This document shows, piece after piece, positions 1 to 9,554 of a stretch of 64,000 nt of DNA (position 1 is the first letter of the stretch; the number at the start of each line of letters is the position of its first letter). Source of the stretch: Butyrivibrio hungatei DSM 14810. GTDB lineage: Bacteria; Bacillota; Clostridia; Lachnospirales; Lachnospiraceae. The notes under the pieces were generated by a model, which worked only from the letters and a program-made list of their open reading frames with translations, was not told where the DNA came from and searched no databases. Made by a program: the position numbers and the translations under genes. The stretch is taken from positions 461,319 to 525,318 of the forward strand of contig NZ_FRDH01000004.1 in the NCBI RefSeq assembly GCF_900143205.1, read 5' to 3'.

Positions 1-525
1 GATATCAAAAGGTCGCATCTTCGCGAAAATATTGGATTTGTTCTTCAGGAGCCGTTTCTCTTTTCAAGAACTCTTTCTGAGAACATTGGTATTACACAGA
101 AAGAGAAAAATGAAAAAGAGATACGTGAAGCAGCAAAGATTGCAGCTCTTGATGAGACCATAGAAAGCTTTGGCCAGGGATATGAGACTTACGTAGGAGA
201 AAGAGGCGTGACACTATCTGGTGGACAAAAGCAGAGAACAGCCATTGCTCAGATGCTGGTATCAGATCCTCCTATCATGGTATTTGATGATTCACTCTCA
301 GCAGTAGATACCCAGACAGATGCCAGGATCAGAAAGGCTCTTTCAGAAAATAAGGGAACTAGTACTGTGATTCTTATATCTCACAGGATCACGACCCTTA
401 TGCAGGCTGATAATATCCTGGTCCTTGATCATGGCAAGGTTTCTGAGATAGGAAGCCATGAAGAGTTACTTAATAACAATGGAATCTATAAGAGAATATT
501 TGATATTCAGATGCAGGGAACATGA
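1..525 (+). CDS. ABC exporter half-transporter, ATPase C-terminal part (5' truncated by window)
   Basis: The reading frame is open from base 1, so the membrane domain and Walker A lie outside the window. Visible are the Q-loop (FVLQEP), the ABC signature LSGGQKQR, Walker B ending IMVFDD, the D-loop SAVD and the switch histidine in ISHR. The residue after Walker B is Asp (VFDDSLS) where active ATPases have Glu. That is the mark of the degenerate site in heterodimeric type IV ABC exporters of the BmrCD/TM287-288 kind. The stop overlaps the next start (ATGA), so the two halves are translationally coupled. Export of a drug, peptide or lipid is inferred; the substrate cannot be told. Confidence 0.93.
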   Translation, partial: DIKRSHLRENIGFVLQEPFLFSRTLSENIGITQKEKNEKEIREAAKIAALDETIESFGQGYETYVGERGVTLSGGQKQRTAIAQMLVSDPPIMVFDDSLSAVDTQTDARIRKALSENKGTSTVILISHRITTLMQADNILVLDHGKVSEIGSHEELLNNNGIYKRIFDIQMQGT

Positions 526-2339
526 ATACAGAGAAAAATATAAAACTAAAACTATTTGGGATACCAAAACTGTATCCCTTCATAAAGCCGTATTTACCCA
601 AGATAGTAGTGATGGTGATCCTAGGAATATTAAGCTCATTAGTTGACTCAATATATCCGATCTTTAACAGGTATGCTTTAAATAACTTTGTTGGCAAAGG
701 GACACTTGATGGACTTAATGTTTTTGTGATCCTTTATCTTGTGATACTTCTTTTGCAGGTTATTGATAACTACGCAGCTTGTTATATGTGCGGTCAGGTC
801 GAGATGTCAATGGACAGAGACCTTCGAAATGCATCCTTCAACCATTTGCAGGAGCTTTCATTTGCTTATTTTAATCAGAATAATGTAGGTTACATCCATG
901 CCAGAGTCATGAGTGATACAGGTAAGATAGGCGTAATGGTGTCCTGGAGAATGATGGATATTATTTGGAACGGCTCATATATCGTGTTTGTTCTTTTGAT
1001 GATGCTCATCTTAAACGTTAAGCTTGCGCTATTTGTTATAGTGCTTGTGCCTATTGCGGCGGTTCTTACAACTTACTTCCAGAAAAAGCTTGTTGTCTTA
1101 AACAGAAAGATAAGAGAGATAAATTCCAAGATAACAAGTAACTTCAATGAAGGTATCACAGGTGCCAAGGCCATCAAGACTTTGGTGGTAGAAGATAAGA
1201 TACAAGGTGATTTTGAAAAAGACACAACGAAGATGTACAAGACCTCTGTACATGCAACTCACTACTCGGCATTTTTTACTTCTGCAATTACCTTTATGTC
1301 ATCAATTGCCCTTGCAGTAGTGCTGTGGCGAGGCGGTAATATGAAGCAGGAAGGCATCATTGAGATAGGAACTCTTTCAGTGTTCTTGTCCTATGCCCTT
1401 GGACTTTTGGAGCCTGTTCAGAACGTTATCGTGACTATATCAGAGCTTATATCTGTTCAGGTCAATGTAGAGAGATTCTTTAGACTTCTTCAGACAGAAT
1501 CTGACGTTGCAGATACGCCTGAAGTTATTGAGAAATACGGTGATACCTTTAATCCCAAAAAGGAGAACTGGGAACCACTTCACGGTGATATCAAATTTGA
1601 AGACGTGTCCTTTATGTATCCAGACGGCGATGAGTACGTCCTTGAGCACTTTAACCTTGATGTTCCTCAGGGCACAAACGTAGCCATCGTAGGTGAGACA
1701 GGTGCCGGCAAGTCCACACTTGTAAATCTCGTGTGCAGATTCTTTAAGCCAACTGCAGGTAAGATCCTGATAGATGGCAGAGATGCTGCAGATAGATCTC
1801 AGCTATGGCTTCACAGCAATATCGGATACGTCCTTCAGACACCACATCTTTTCTCAGGTACAGTCAGAGATAACCTGAAATATGGAAAGCCTGACGCCAC
1901 AGAAGAGGAGATCTGGAAAGCACTTAAGCTGGTATCAGCAGACGGAATCGTAAAGAGAATGGAAAAAGGCCTTGATAGTGATGTCGGAGAAGATGGAGAT
2001 ATGCTATCAACTGGTGAAAAGCAGCTTCTTTCCTTTGCAAGAGCAATTCTTGCCGATCCAAAGATCCTTGTACTTGATGAAGCTACAGCTTCTATTGATA
2101 CTGTGACTGAAAAGGCTATTCAGGATGCTATAGTTACAGTGACTAAGGGCAGAACATCTTTTGTTATAGCTCATAGATTGTCAACTATCGTAGATGCGGA
2201 TATTATATTAGTTGTACAGGATGGTAAGATAATAGAAAGAGGTACACACAAACAGCTCATGGAAGCTAAAGGCTATTATCACGAACTCTTTACCAGACAA
2301 TTTGCTGAAATTAGCATTAATACCGCTGTAGGGGAGTAA
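522..2339 (+). CDS. ABC exporter half-transporter (membrane domain + ATPase), partner of the preceding gene
   Basis: This 605-aa protein has the full exporter layout. An N-terminal six-helix membrane domain covers roughly residues 20-310, and a nucleotide-binding domain runs from about 350 to the end. Walker A is GETGAGKST, the Q-loop is YVLQTP, Walker B is LVLDEA with the catalytic Glu present, and the switch region is IAHRLST. The signature is LSTGEKQ, which departs from LSGGQ. The partner has a good signature but Asp for the catalytic Glu. Together the halves should form one consensus and one degenerate ATP site, as in known heterodimeric exporters. The start overlaps the upstream stop by 4 bases. 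Confidence 0.95.
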   Translation: MNTEKNIKLKLFGIPKLYPFIKPYLPKIVVMVILGILSSLVDSIYPIFNRYALNNFVGKGTLDGLNVFVILYLVILLLQVIDNYAACYMCGQVEMSMDRDLRNASFNHLQELSFAYFNQNNVGYIHARVMSDTGKIGVMVSWRMMDIIWNGSYIVFVLLMMLILNVKLALFVIVLVPIAAVLTTYFQKKLVVLNRKIREINSKITSNFNEGITGAKAIKTLVVEDKIQGDFEKDTTKMYKTSVHATHYSAFFTSAITFMSSIALAVVLWRGGNMKQEGIIEIGTLSVFLSYALGLLEPVQNVIVTISELISVQVNVERFFRLLQTESDVADTPEVIEKYGDTFNPKKENWEPLHGDIKFEDVSFMYPDGDEYVLEHFNLDVPQGTNVAIVGETGAGKSTLVNLVCRFFKPTAGKILIDGRDAADRSQLWLHSNIGYVLQTPHLFSGTVRDNLKYGKPDATEEEIWKALKLVSADGIVKRMEKGLDSDVGEDGDMLSTGEKQLLSFARAILADPKILVLDEATASIDTVTEKAIQDAIVTVTKGRTSFVIAHRLSTIVDADIILVVQDGKIIERGTHKQLMEAKGYYHELFTRQFAEISINTAVGE

Positions 2340-2345
2340 CTTAAT

Positions 2346-3248
2346 ATGATGGATGTGGCAGTATTTAGTGATATTCACGGAAATCACTCAGCACTACAGG
2401 CATCAATAGATTATGCTGTAGGAAAGGGTATCACTAATTTTGTCTTATTGGGTGATTATGTAACAGATTGTCCCAATCCTCAAAAGACCATGGAACTGAT
2501 ATATGTACTCAAGCAGTACTTTAACACCTATATAATCCGTGGAAACAGGGAGGAATATCTTTTAAACTACAAAAAAACAGGTGAAGGAAGATGGAAAAAG
2601 GGTTCCGCCAGCGGATCACTTCTTTATACCTATGAGAATCTTACGGATAAAGACTTTAACTTTTTTGAATCGCTTCCAAACTATGGAATATTTCAAAAAA
2701 AGGGCCTTCCCGGATTTGAATATTGCCATGGTTCACCAACTAATACTACCGAGCTTCTCTTTAATGAAAAGAGAAATACCAAGAAGGTACTTACGCATCT
2801 TAAGACTGGTATGCTCCTTCATGGACACAACCACATTCAGGGTTCATATACATACAGGGGTAAAAAAGCTGTGAATCCCGGATCAATCGGTATTCCCTGG
2901 GGATATGGTGGCAAGACGCAGTTTGGCATAATCCATGGAGATGGCAAGGTTTGGGAAGAAGAGTATGTTCAGCTTGAATATAATAGAAAAGAGATCATAA
3001 GGGAGTTTAAGGCTTCTGATCTTTGTGCTTATGCCCCTGCCTGGGCAGCAGTTACTATGCATACCATAAGAACTGGAGTGGATCTTAATCAGACCGTTCT
3101 ACTAAGAGCCATGAGACTATGCGAGCAGGAAAGAGGTTATGTGAAATGGCCGGATATTCCTGAAAAATACTGGGCTATTGCTTTAAAAGAAAATAATATA
3201 GACCTTCACGGAAAGGAAATTCCGATATTAAAAAAAGAGGATGCTTGA
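2346..3248 (+). CDS. Calcineurin-like metallophosphoesterase
   Basis: This is a 300-aa cytoplasmic protein of the YfcE/MJ0936-like metallophosphoesterase superfamily. The dinuclear-metal motifs appear in order: SDIHGN near residue 8, GDYVTD near 37, RGNRE near 62, HGSP near 129 and HGHNH near 159. After about residue 200 there is a C-terminal extension of some 100 aa that is not part of the compact fold; I do not recognise it. The substrate (nucleotide or phosphodiester) cannot be deduced. It starts 6 bases after the ABC exporter stop and probably shares that transcript. Its stop codon lies in the loop of a hairpin terminator. Confidence 0.88.
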   Translation: MMDVAVFSDIHGNHSALQASIDYAVGKGITNFVLLGDYVTDCPNPQKTMELIYVLKQYFNTYIIRGNREEYLLNYKKTGEGRWKKGSASGSLLYTYENLTDKDFNFFESLPNYGIFQKKGLPGFEYCHGSPTNTTELLFNEKRNTKKVLTHLKTGMLLHGHNHIQGSYTYRGKKAVNPGSIGIPWGYGGKTQFGIIHGDGKVWEEEYVQLEYNRKEIIREFKASDLCAYAPAWAAVTMHTIRTGVDLNQTVLLRAMRLCEQERGYVKWPDIPEKYWAIALKENNIDLHGKEIPILKKEDA

Positions 3249-3267
3249 TGGCATCCTCTTAAATTTT
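3235..3267. terminator. Bidirectional terminator between convergent genes
   Basis: A perfect 10-bp stem (AAGAGGATGC pairs with GCATCCTCTT) has a 6-base loop, an A run on the left and AAATTTT on the right. It can therefore end transcription from both sides. The TGA stop of the metallophosphoesterase lies in the loop, and the minus-strand hypothetical gene ends just beyond it. Confidence 0.85.
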
Positions 3268-3272
3268 GCTCA

Positions 3273-3716
3273 TTAAATTGTAGTATCAAGAGCAACTGAA
3301 GTATCAGCAGCTGTTGTCTTGTTAGCATCTTTGTCATACTGCTTTAACTGATCATCAAGCCAGGATGATTTGTACTTGGCGTATTTGTCAGCCGTTACAG
3401 TTGATGTATCAGTCTTTTTAGTATTATCAGTTTTTGTAGTATTATCGACACCTGCTCTTCCAAGACCGTCTACAAAGTTTGATTTCTTGGTTGTAGCTGT
3501 GGCTTTTTTGGTAGTTACTGATTCAACAGCAGTGGTTGTAGAACCGGTCTCACGATAAGCATTAAGTGCATTCTGATTACCAACTTTTTTGACATATGCC
3601 TTAACCAGTGAACCATATGCTCCGCTCTTAATAGTGGAATAATCACCAATGAGACTACTCATATCATTGACGTAATTATATGATCCGGAAAGGCTGCTAA
3701 AGATATTGGCACTCAT
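3273..3716 (-). CDS. Hypothetical Thr/Lys-rich protein, 147 aa
   Basis: I do not recognise this protein. The start at 3716 (MSANIF) is chosen because AAGGAGGTG sits 5 to 8 bases upstream of it; a longer frame to 3755 has no such site. There is no signal peptide or membrane helix. Residues 1-50 are Ser/Tyr/Gly-rich and look ordered. Residues about 55-110 are Thr/Lys/Ala-rich low complexity (runs such as TTKKATATTKK and TDNTKKTDT), likely a flexible linker. A short charged segment follows (KYKSSWLDDQLKQYD). A promoter-like pair lies upstream at 3791-3819. It is monocistronic and divergent from groES. Confidence 0.7.
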   Translation of the reverse strand: MSANIFSSLSGSYNYVNDMSSLIGDYSTIKSGAYGSLVKAYVKKVGNQNALNAYRETGSTTTAVESVTTKKATATTKKSNFVDGLGRAGVDNTTKTDNTKKTDTSTVTADKYAKYKSSWLDDQLKQYDKDANKTTAADTSVALDTTI

Positions 3717-3790
3717 AACATTCACCTCCTTGATATTAGCCCGATAGACCTCCATGTCACGGGGAAAACTTCACATTTTTTGGTTCTTAT

Positions 3791-3819
3791 ATTATGGCAA
3801 AAAAGCCTGGATTTTGCAA
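3791..3819 (-). promoter_or_regulatory. Putative sigma-A promoter for the 147-aa hypothetical gene
   Basis: On the minus strand, TTGCAA (3819-3814) and CATAAT (3796-3791) are separated by 17 bases. This leaves a leader of about 70 bases before the start codon at 3716. Confidence 0.5.
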
Positions 3820-4004
3820 TTTTTTGAAGATAAAAAATCTATAAAATAATAATTTTTCTGAAAAAGGGGGATGGATGATTTTGATAAATGGCTTAAATAG
3901 TAGGAAATATAACTATATTATTATTAAAAGATAGAAAAAACGAGTATATAAAAGAAAAAAGTAGAAAAACGATGATTTTATAAGAATAAACAAAAATATA
4001 CAAC

Positions 4005-4033
4005 TTGCATATCATACTAGAAAAAACTAATAT
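4005..4033 (+). promoter_or_regulatory. groESL sigma-A promoter
   Basis: TTGCAT (4005-4010) and TAATAT (4028-4033) are separated by exactly 17 bases. The predicted transcript start near 4040 puts the CIRCE operator directly at the start of the mRNA, the usual HrcA arrangement. The AT-rich stretch 3830-4000 upstream holds no recognisable gene. Confidence 0.75.
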
Positions 4034-4045
4034 ATGTTCTAGTGG

Positions 4046-4072
4046 TTAGCACTCAACATAAATGAGTGCTAA
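4046..4072 (+). promoter_or_regulatory. CIRCE operator (HrcA binding site)
   Basis: TTAGCACTC, 9 bases, then GAGTGCTAA. This is an exact match to the CIRCE consensus, and the palindrome extends one more G/C pair outward. It implies HrcA repression of groES-groEL released by heat stress. hrcA itself is not in the window. Confidence 0.97.
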
Positions 4073-4100
4073 CAAATAAAAAAAGTACATCATCAAATGA

Positions 4101-4406
<306 letters not shown>

Positions 4407-4416
4407 TGATATTTGA

Positions 4417-6081
<1,665 letters not shown>

Positions 6082-6091
6082 GCGATAACGA

Positions 6092-6229
6092 GTCAAACTC
6101 AAAATGACAATAAATGCCGCGAAGCGGTAGTAATAGATAAAACCACGGATCCAAGTTTACTTGGTAATCCGTGGTTTTTCTATTACTTAGAGTGCGTTAG
6201 CACGCATTTATTGCCATTTTGAGCTTGAC
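6092..6229. repeat. Cloverleaf-like inverted-repeat element 1 (three arms enclosed by a 26-bp outer stem)
   Basis: Outer arms 6092-6117 and 6204-6229 are complementary over 26 positions with two mismatches. Three hairpins lie inside: CCGC-GAA-GCGG (6117-6127), a long arm 6129-6189 (AGTAATAG...CCACGGAT pairing with ATCCGTGG...CTATTACT, with an inner CCAAG/CTTGG), and GTGC-GTTA-GCAC (6192-6203). Both outer mismatches are A-C on the plus strand but would be U-G in minus-strand RNA. No coding potential is seen. It could act as a terminator for groESL (the inner arm is followed by a T run), an RNA-processing site, or a non-autonomous repeat. Confidence 0.7.
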
Positions 6230-6245
6230 GACAACGGTTGATAGG

Positions 6246-6264
6246 GAAATCACGAAGTGATTTC
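6246..6264. repeat. Perfect 8-bp hairpin with GAA loop
   Basis: GAAATCAC (6246-6253), GAA, GTGATTTC (6257-6264). It has the same C-GAA-G loop closure as hairpins in the cloverleaf elements and lies just downstream of element 1. The rest of 6265-6396 is AT-rich with nothing recognisable. Confidence 0.6.
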
Positions 6265-6396
6265 GCTATATAAGTCTCTAAAATCATTGGTGGCTTTTAA
6301 TTATAACTTCTAGTATCAAAAATATTAACTTTATAATTTTAAGTTTTGCTTTATATTACCATTCGCTTTTTTTATCAAATTTTCGACTTTTTTTGT

Positions 6397-6425
6397 TTGA
6401 AAGCATGATTTCTATTATTTACAAT
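6397..6425 (+). promoter_or_regulatory. Putative promoter of the type IV pilus locus
   Basis: TTGAAA (6397-6402), a 17-base spacer and TACAAT (6420-6425). The predicted start near 6432 is about 100 bases before the first prepilin ATG and immediately before a perfect inverted repeat. Confidence 0.65.
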
Positions 6426-6436
6426 GATACCAACAA

Positions 6437-6462
6437 TAGAATATCTATACAGAGATATTCTA
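6437..6462. promoter_or_regulatory. Perfect 10-bp inverted repeat in the pilin leader
   Basis: TAGAATATCT (6437-6446), six bases, AGATATTCTA (6453-6462). It begins about 5 bases after the predicted transcript start. It could be an operator for a dimeric regulator, or a 5' stabilising hairpin for an abundant pilin mRNA. No T run follows, so it is not a standard terminator. Confidence 0.55.
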
Positions 6463-6529
6463 TAAGTTGGATTTATTTTTTTATGAGATGGTAAGAGAAT
6501 ATATCGCTTTGCCAGGAAAGGGGTTTATT

Positions 6530-7228
6530 ATGAAAACTGTAAAAGAAAGATATGTGAAGTATTTAAGAAAAAAGGGGTTCACGTTAGCTGAACTACTTAT
6601 TGTGGTAGCCATTATTGCAGTTCTTGTAGCCGTATCAATTCCTATTTTTACAGGAAAGCTTGAGCAGGCAAGAATAGCAACAACTGAAGCAAACATCCGT
6701 AGTGCAAAAGCGGCAGCTTTAGCTGATTGGATGGATGTTGCACAGATTGATGAAGAAAACTTTGATGAGAGTTTCCTTGCAAGTGTAAAGAACTTCTTTA
6801 ATTTAAGTATGGTTGTTTACGCTGATAATTCAATCAAGTATTATGATAAGGGCTCTTCAGTAGTATATATTTACGATGCAGAGAAAAATACCTTGATTGA
6901 TAATAGCTCAGCTGGTAAAACTCAAGGCGTAAAGAAGTCAAACAACTTGTACACACAAATTGCTGTGCAGATTGATACAGGTACAAGTGTAGTAAAAACA
7001 AATCCATATATCACTGGAACTGAGAAGAAAGAAGTTCTTGACGATAAATTTGAAATTAATTCATTTGATACAGCTACAAATACTAGTGCAGGAAGTAACA
7101 CGGGCTCAGGAAGTGGTTCTGGTAGTGGAAGCGGTTCAGGAAGTGGTTCTGGTGGCAATTCAGGAAGTGGCTCAGGTTCCTATCCTATAGTTCCAGTTCC
7201 TACACATAGTGGTGGTGGTAGTAAATAA
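6530..7228 (+). CDS. Type IV prepilin 1 (major-pilin type) with Gly-Ser tail
   Basis: This 232-aa prepilin should be processed by PilD and assembled into the pilus fibre. The start at 6530 is chosen because AGGAAAGGGG lies just upstream and gives a short basic leader; a longer frame to 6467 lacks a site. The leader is 16 aa, with cleavage at KKG|FTLAELL and the conserved Glu at +5, then the hydrophobic helix VVAIIAVLVAVSIPIF. Residues about 195-222 are a (Gly-Ser)n run, likely a flexible linker. The next prepilin is a close paralogue over its first ~80 mature residues. The gene follows a promoter at 6397 and ends before a hairpin terminator. Confidence 0.93.
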   Translation: MKTVKERYVKYLRKKGFTLAELLIVVAIIAVLVAVSIPIFTGKLEQARIATTEANIRSAKAAALADWMDVAQIDEENFDESFLASVKNFFNLSMVVYADNSIKYYDKGSSVVYIYDAEKNTLIDNSSAGKTQGVKKSNNLYTQIAVQIDTGTSVVKTNPYITGTEKKEVLDDKFEINSFDTATNTSAGSNTGSGSGSGSGSGSGSGSGGNSGSGSGSYPIVPVPTHSGGGSK

Positions 7229-7240
7229 TATGTAATAATA

Positions 7241-7279
7241 GCAGCCTAGTACGTTTGGGAGTATTAGGCTGCATTTTTA
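7241..7279 (+). terminator. Hairpin after prepilin 1
   Basis: GCAGCCTA (7241-7248) pairs with TAGGCTGC (7265-7272) and is followed by ATTTTTAT. The loop is large (16 bases), so termination is probably partial. That would lower expression of downstream genes relative to prepilin 1. Confidence 0.65.
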
Positions 7280-7432
7280 TCTACGATTTATTATTTTTAC
7301 TTGTTTTTTTATGATTTTTTCGATTTATTTGTTTGTATTTACGCTTTTCTTTTTTTAAAATCAAGATAAGAAAGTATAGAGTGTAGAAAAAGAAATTGAT
7401 ATATAGGGTGGTTATTTAGTAAGGAGGTAACT

Positions 7433-8005
7433 ATGAAAGGAAAATTGAAAATAAGGAAAAATAAAGGCTTTACTTTAGCTGAACTACTTATTGTCGTAGC
7501 CATTATAGCAGTACTTGTAGCAGTATCAATTCCTATATTTACAGGAAAACTTGAAAAAGCAAGGATAGCTACCACAGAAGCTAATGTAAGAAGTGCTAAG
7601 GCGGCAGCAATTGCAGATTGGATGGATACTGCTAAAATCGATGAAGATAATTTTGAGGAATCATTTCTTGCTAGCGCAAAGAAACTTTTGACTTTTGATT
7701 TGGTGGTATATGCAGCTAATAGCTTATGCTACGAAGGCAGTGGAGTTAGAGTATATGTATATGACGGAGAAAAAAATATTTTGGTTGAAAATTCGTCAAG
7801 AACGCCATCAATATCTGCAAAATCCGGAAAGTTATATACAAAGGTTGCTGTTGAAATTAACTTAGAAACAGGGGCAGTTAGGACTAATCCATATTTGACT
7901 GGAACAGGAGAAAATCGCGAAGTCAATACTGGTTTTGGTACCAATTCATTTGAAGATGAAGCAGAACCGGAGCCATCAGGCGGTCATGGCGGTCATAGTG
8001 GCTGA
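7433..8005 (+). CDS. Type IV prepilin 2 (paralogue of prepilin 1)
   Basis: This 190-aa prepilin has a 12-aa leader cleaved at NKG|FTLAELL, Glu at +5, and a helix nearly identical to prepilin 1. The match continues through RSAKAAAIADWMD and EESFLASAK, so the pair arose by tandem duplication. The C-terminus differs: it lacks the Gly-Ser run and ends in a short Gly/His segment (GGHGGHSG). AAGGAGG lies 5 bases before the ATG. A terminator hairpin follows at 8044. It may be an alternative major pilin or a pilus-length partner of prepilin 1. Confidence 0.93.
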   Translation: MKGKLKIRKNKGFTLAELLIVVAIIAVLVAVSIPIFTGKLEKARIATTEANVRSAKAAAIADWMDTAKIDEDNFEESFLASAKKLLTFDLVVYAANSLCYEGSGVRVYVYDGEKNILVENSSRTPSISAKSGKLYTKVAVEINLETGAVRTNPYLTGTGENREVNTGFGTNSFEDEAEPEPSGGHGGHSG

Positions 8006-8043
8006 TAACTAGCAGTTTTTACAATTATATATTGAATTAGTAT

Positions 8044-8082
8044 ACAGCCTGATGCCTTATCTTAGGTATCAGGCTGTTTGTG
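8044..8082 (+). terminator. Hairpin terminator after prepilin 2
   Basis: ACAGCCTGAT (8044-8053) pairs perfectly with ATCAGGCTGT (8068-8077), with an extra inner CCT/AGG pairing, then TTTG. The T run is short, so some readthrough is likely. Confidence 0.65.
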
Positions 8083-8131
8083 AATTATACCTGCAGGAGC
8101 ATTATGATTCATAAATGAAAGAGGGCTTAAT

Positions 8132-9361
8132 ATGAAAAAGTATGTTGCAATTTCTTTTGGCTTTATACTGGTAGGCTATGTCTTACTTGTTTTTTCCATG
8201 CTCATTCCTAATGAGTTGCTAACTGAAAATGTAATGAAATCTGCGCAGGAGCTTTACTATCAGGAAGATTATCCTTCATTGTATTTAAAAGGAGCTTTCC
8301 TTGAAAATTTTTGTGATGCTGACTATATTGCAGTTGCCTACAATCAGCGTACTTATAATCCTTTAACAAATGCTCTTGATGCATACAATTATTGTTACAA
8401 TGAAGAATCTGGTGCTAATAGAGGCGTAAGGGGACTCTATGTGACTTTTTATGATTATTCACAAAAGATATATGAACATTCCCATGCTTGGCATGGATAT
8501 AGAATATTCCTACGACCATTATTGGTCCTTTATTCTGTAGCAGATATCAGGTGGTTATTAACTTCTTTAGTATTCATTTTAGTGATACTTATCTGTATTT
8601 ATATATATAAGGCAACAGATAAATTCTGGGCCTTTTTACCTTTTCTTTTTTCTATTGTTTATTTCAATTATCAATTAGAAGCATTATCTATTGCGATTTC
8701 CATCAATTTCCTTTTGATGCTCATTCCATGCATCTTTATTCTTTATGGCTGTATTAATGGAAAAGAACTTGATTATTTCCATGCCTGCATGTTTATTACA
8801 GGACTTTGCTCTGCTTATTTTGCTCTGTGTGATCTTCCTTCTATGTCCATAGGATTTCCTATTATCATGATGTTAGCTTTTAATAAACGGAATGATTTTG
8901 ATAAGCTTCTAGAAGCGTTTAAGATGACATTAATGTGGTTCTTGGGTTATGCAGTTGAAGGTATTCCCAAATTTATCATAAATGAGTTTTTTATGAAGCT
9001 TGAAGGCGCCAGTACAGTACTCATTTGGTATACAGGAAAAAAACATGGCGTAGGGATTTTGAATAGATTCATAAAAGTAGGCGAATTATTAGAAGAAGTA
9101 TTTGATATTGAAAAGGTTCAGGCAGATATATTTTGGGCTATGATTGTAATTATCTTTGTTTTGCTGGTAATTAGAAAGAAATATAAGGAAATTGTCGTAA
9201 AAGATATCATGGCTTATTTATTTGTATCTATGATTCCGATTTTATGGGTGATTGTCATGATTATTGCTGCAAATTTAGATTGGACACCATTTATATTTAG
9301 CACCATGATTTTTGCGATTATTCAATACCTTTGGGGAGTTTTGGAAGAATCGTTTATTTAA
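8132..9361 (+). CDS. Polytopic membrane protein of unknown function within the pilus locus
   Basis: This is a 409-aa protein I do not recognise. One membrane helix lies near residues 5-27. About 110 residues likely outside the cell follow, with aromatic and acidic character. From about 140 to the end come eight or more hydrophobic helices. This topology (one helix, an external loop, many helices) resembles GT-C glycosyltransferases and related polytopic enzymes. A role in modifying pilins or surface glycans is therefore possible but unproven. Base composition is more AT-rich than that of groEL. A GAAAGAGGG site precedes the ATG. It sits between prepilins 2 and 3. Confidence 0.75.
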   Translation: MKKYVAISFGFILVGYVLLVFSMLIPNELLTENVMKSAQELYYQEDYPSLYLKGAFLENFCDADYIAVAYNQRTYNPLTNALDAYNYCYNEESGANRGVRGLYVTFYDYSQKIYEHSHAWHGYRIFLRPLLVLYSVADIRWLLTSLVFILVILICIYIYKATDKFWAFLPFLFSIVYFNYQLEALSIAISINFLLMLIPCIFILYGCINGKELDYFHACMFITGLCSAYFALCDLPSMSIGFPIIMMLAFNKRNDFDKLLEAFKMTLMWFLGYAVEGIPKFIINEFFMKLEGASTVLIWYTGKKHGVGILNRFIKVGELLEEVFDIEKVQADIFWAMIVIIFVLLVIRKKYKEIVVKDIMAYLFVSMIPILWVIVMIIAANLDWTPFIFSTMIFAIIQYLWGVLEESFI

Positions 9362-9554
9362 TTTTTAGAAAATTTACTGTTTTTGCTAATTATTATATAC
9401 AATTTATGGTTTATAATATGATTACGAATCATAAATTACAAATTAGAAATGATTTGTAAGTAGGGGTTTTGTTCATAGCAAGGGAGAAAAGTGGAGAGAA
9501 AATGGGAAAAGGGGAGTAGCAACTAAAAAAGTCAAAGAAAAGGAGATCAAGTTT

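Noticed and set aside
7104..7190. Short-period DNA repeat (GGTTCAGGAAGT-like), looked at as a possible CRISPR or tandem repeat array
   Set aside because: It is the coding sequence of the Gly-Ser run of prepilin 1, in frame and without spacers.
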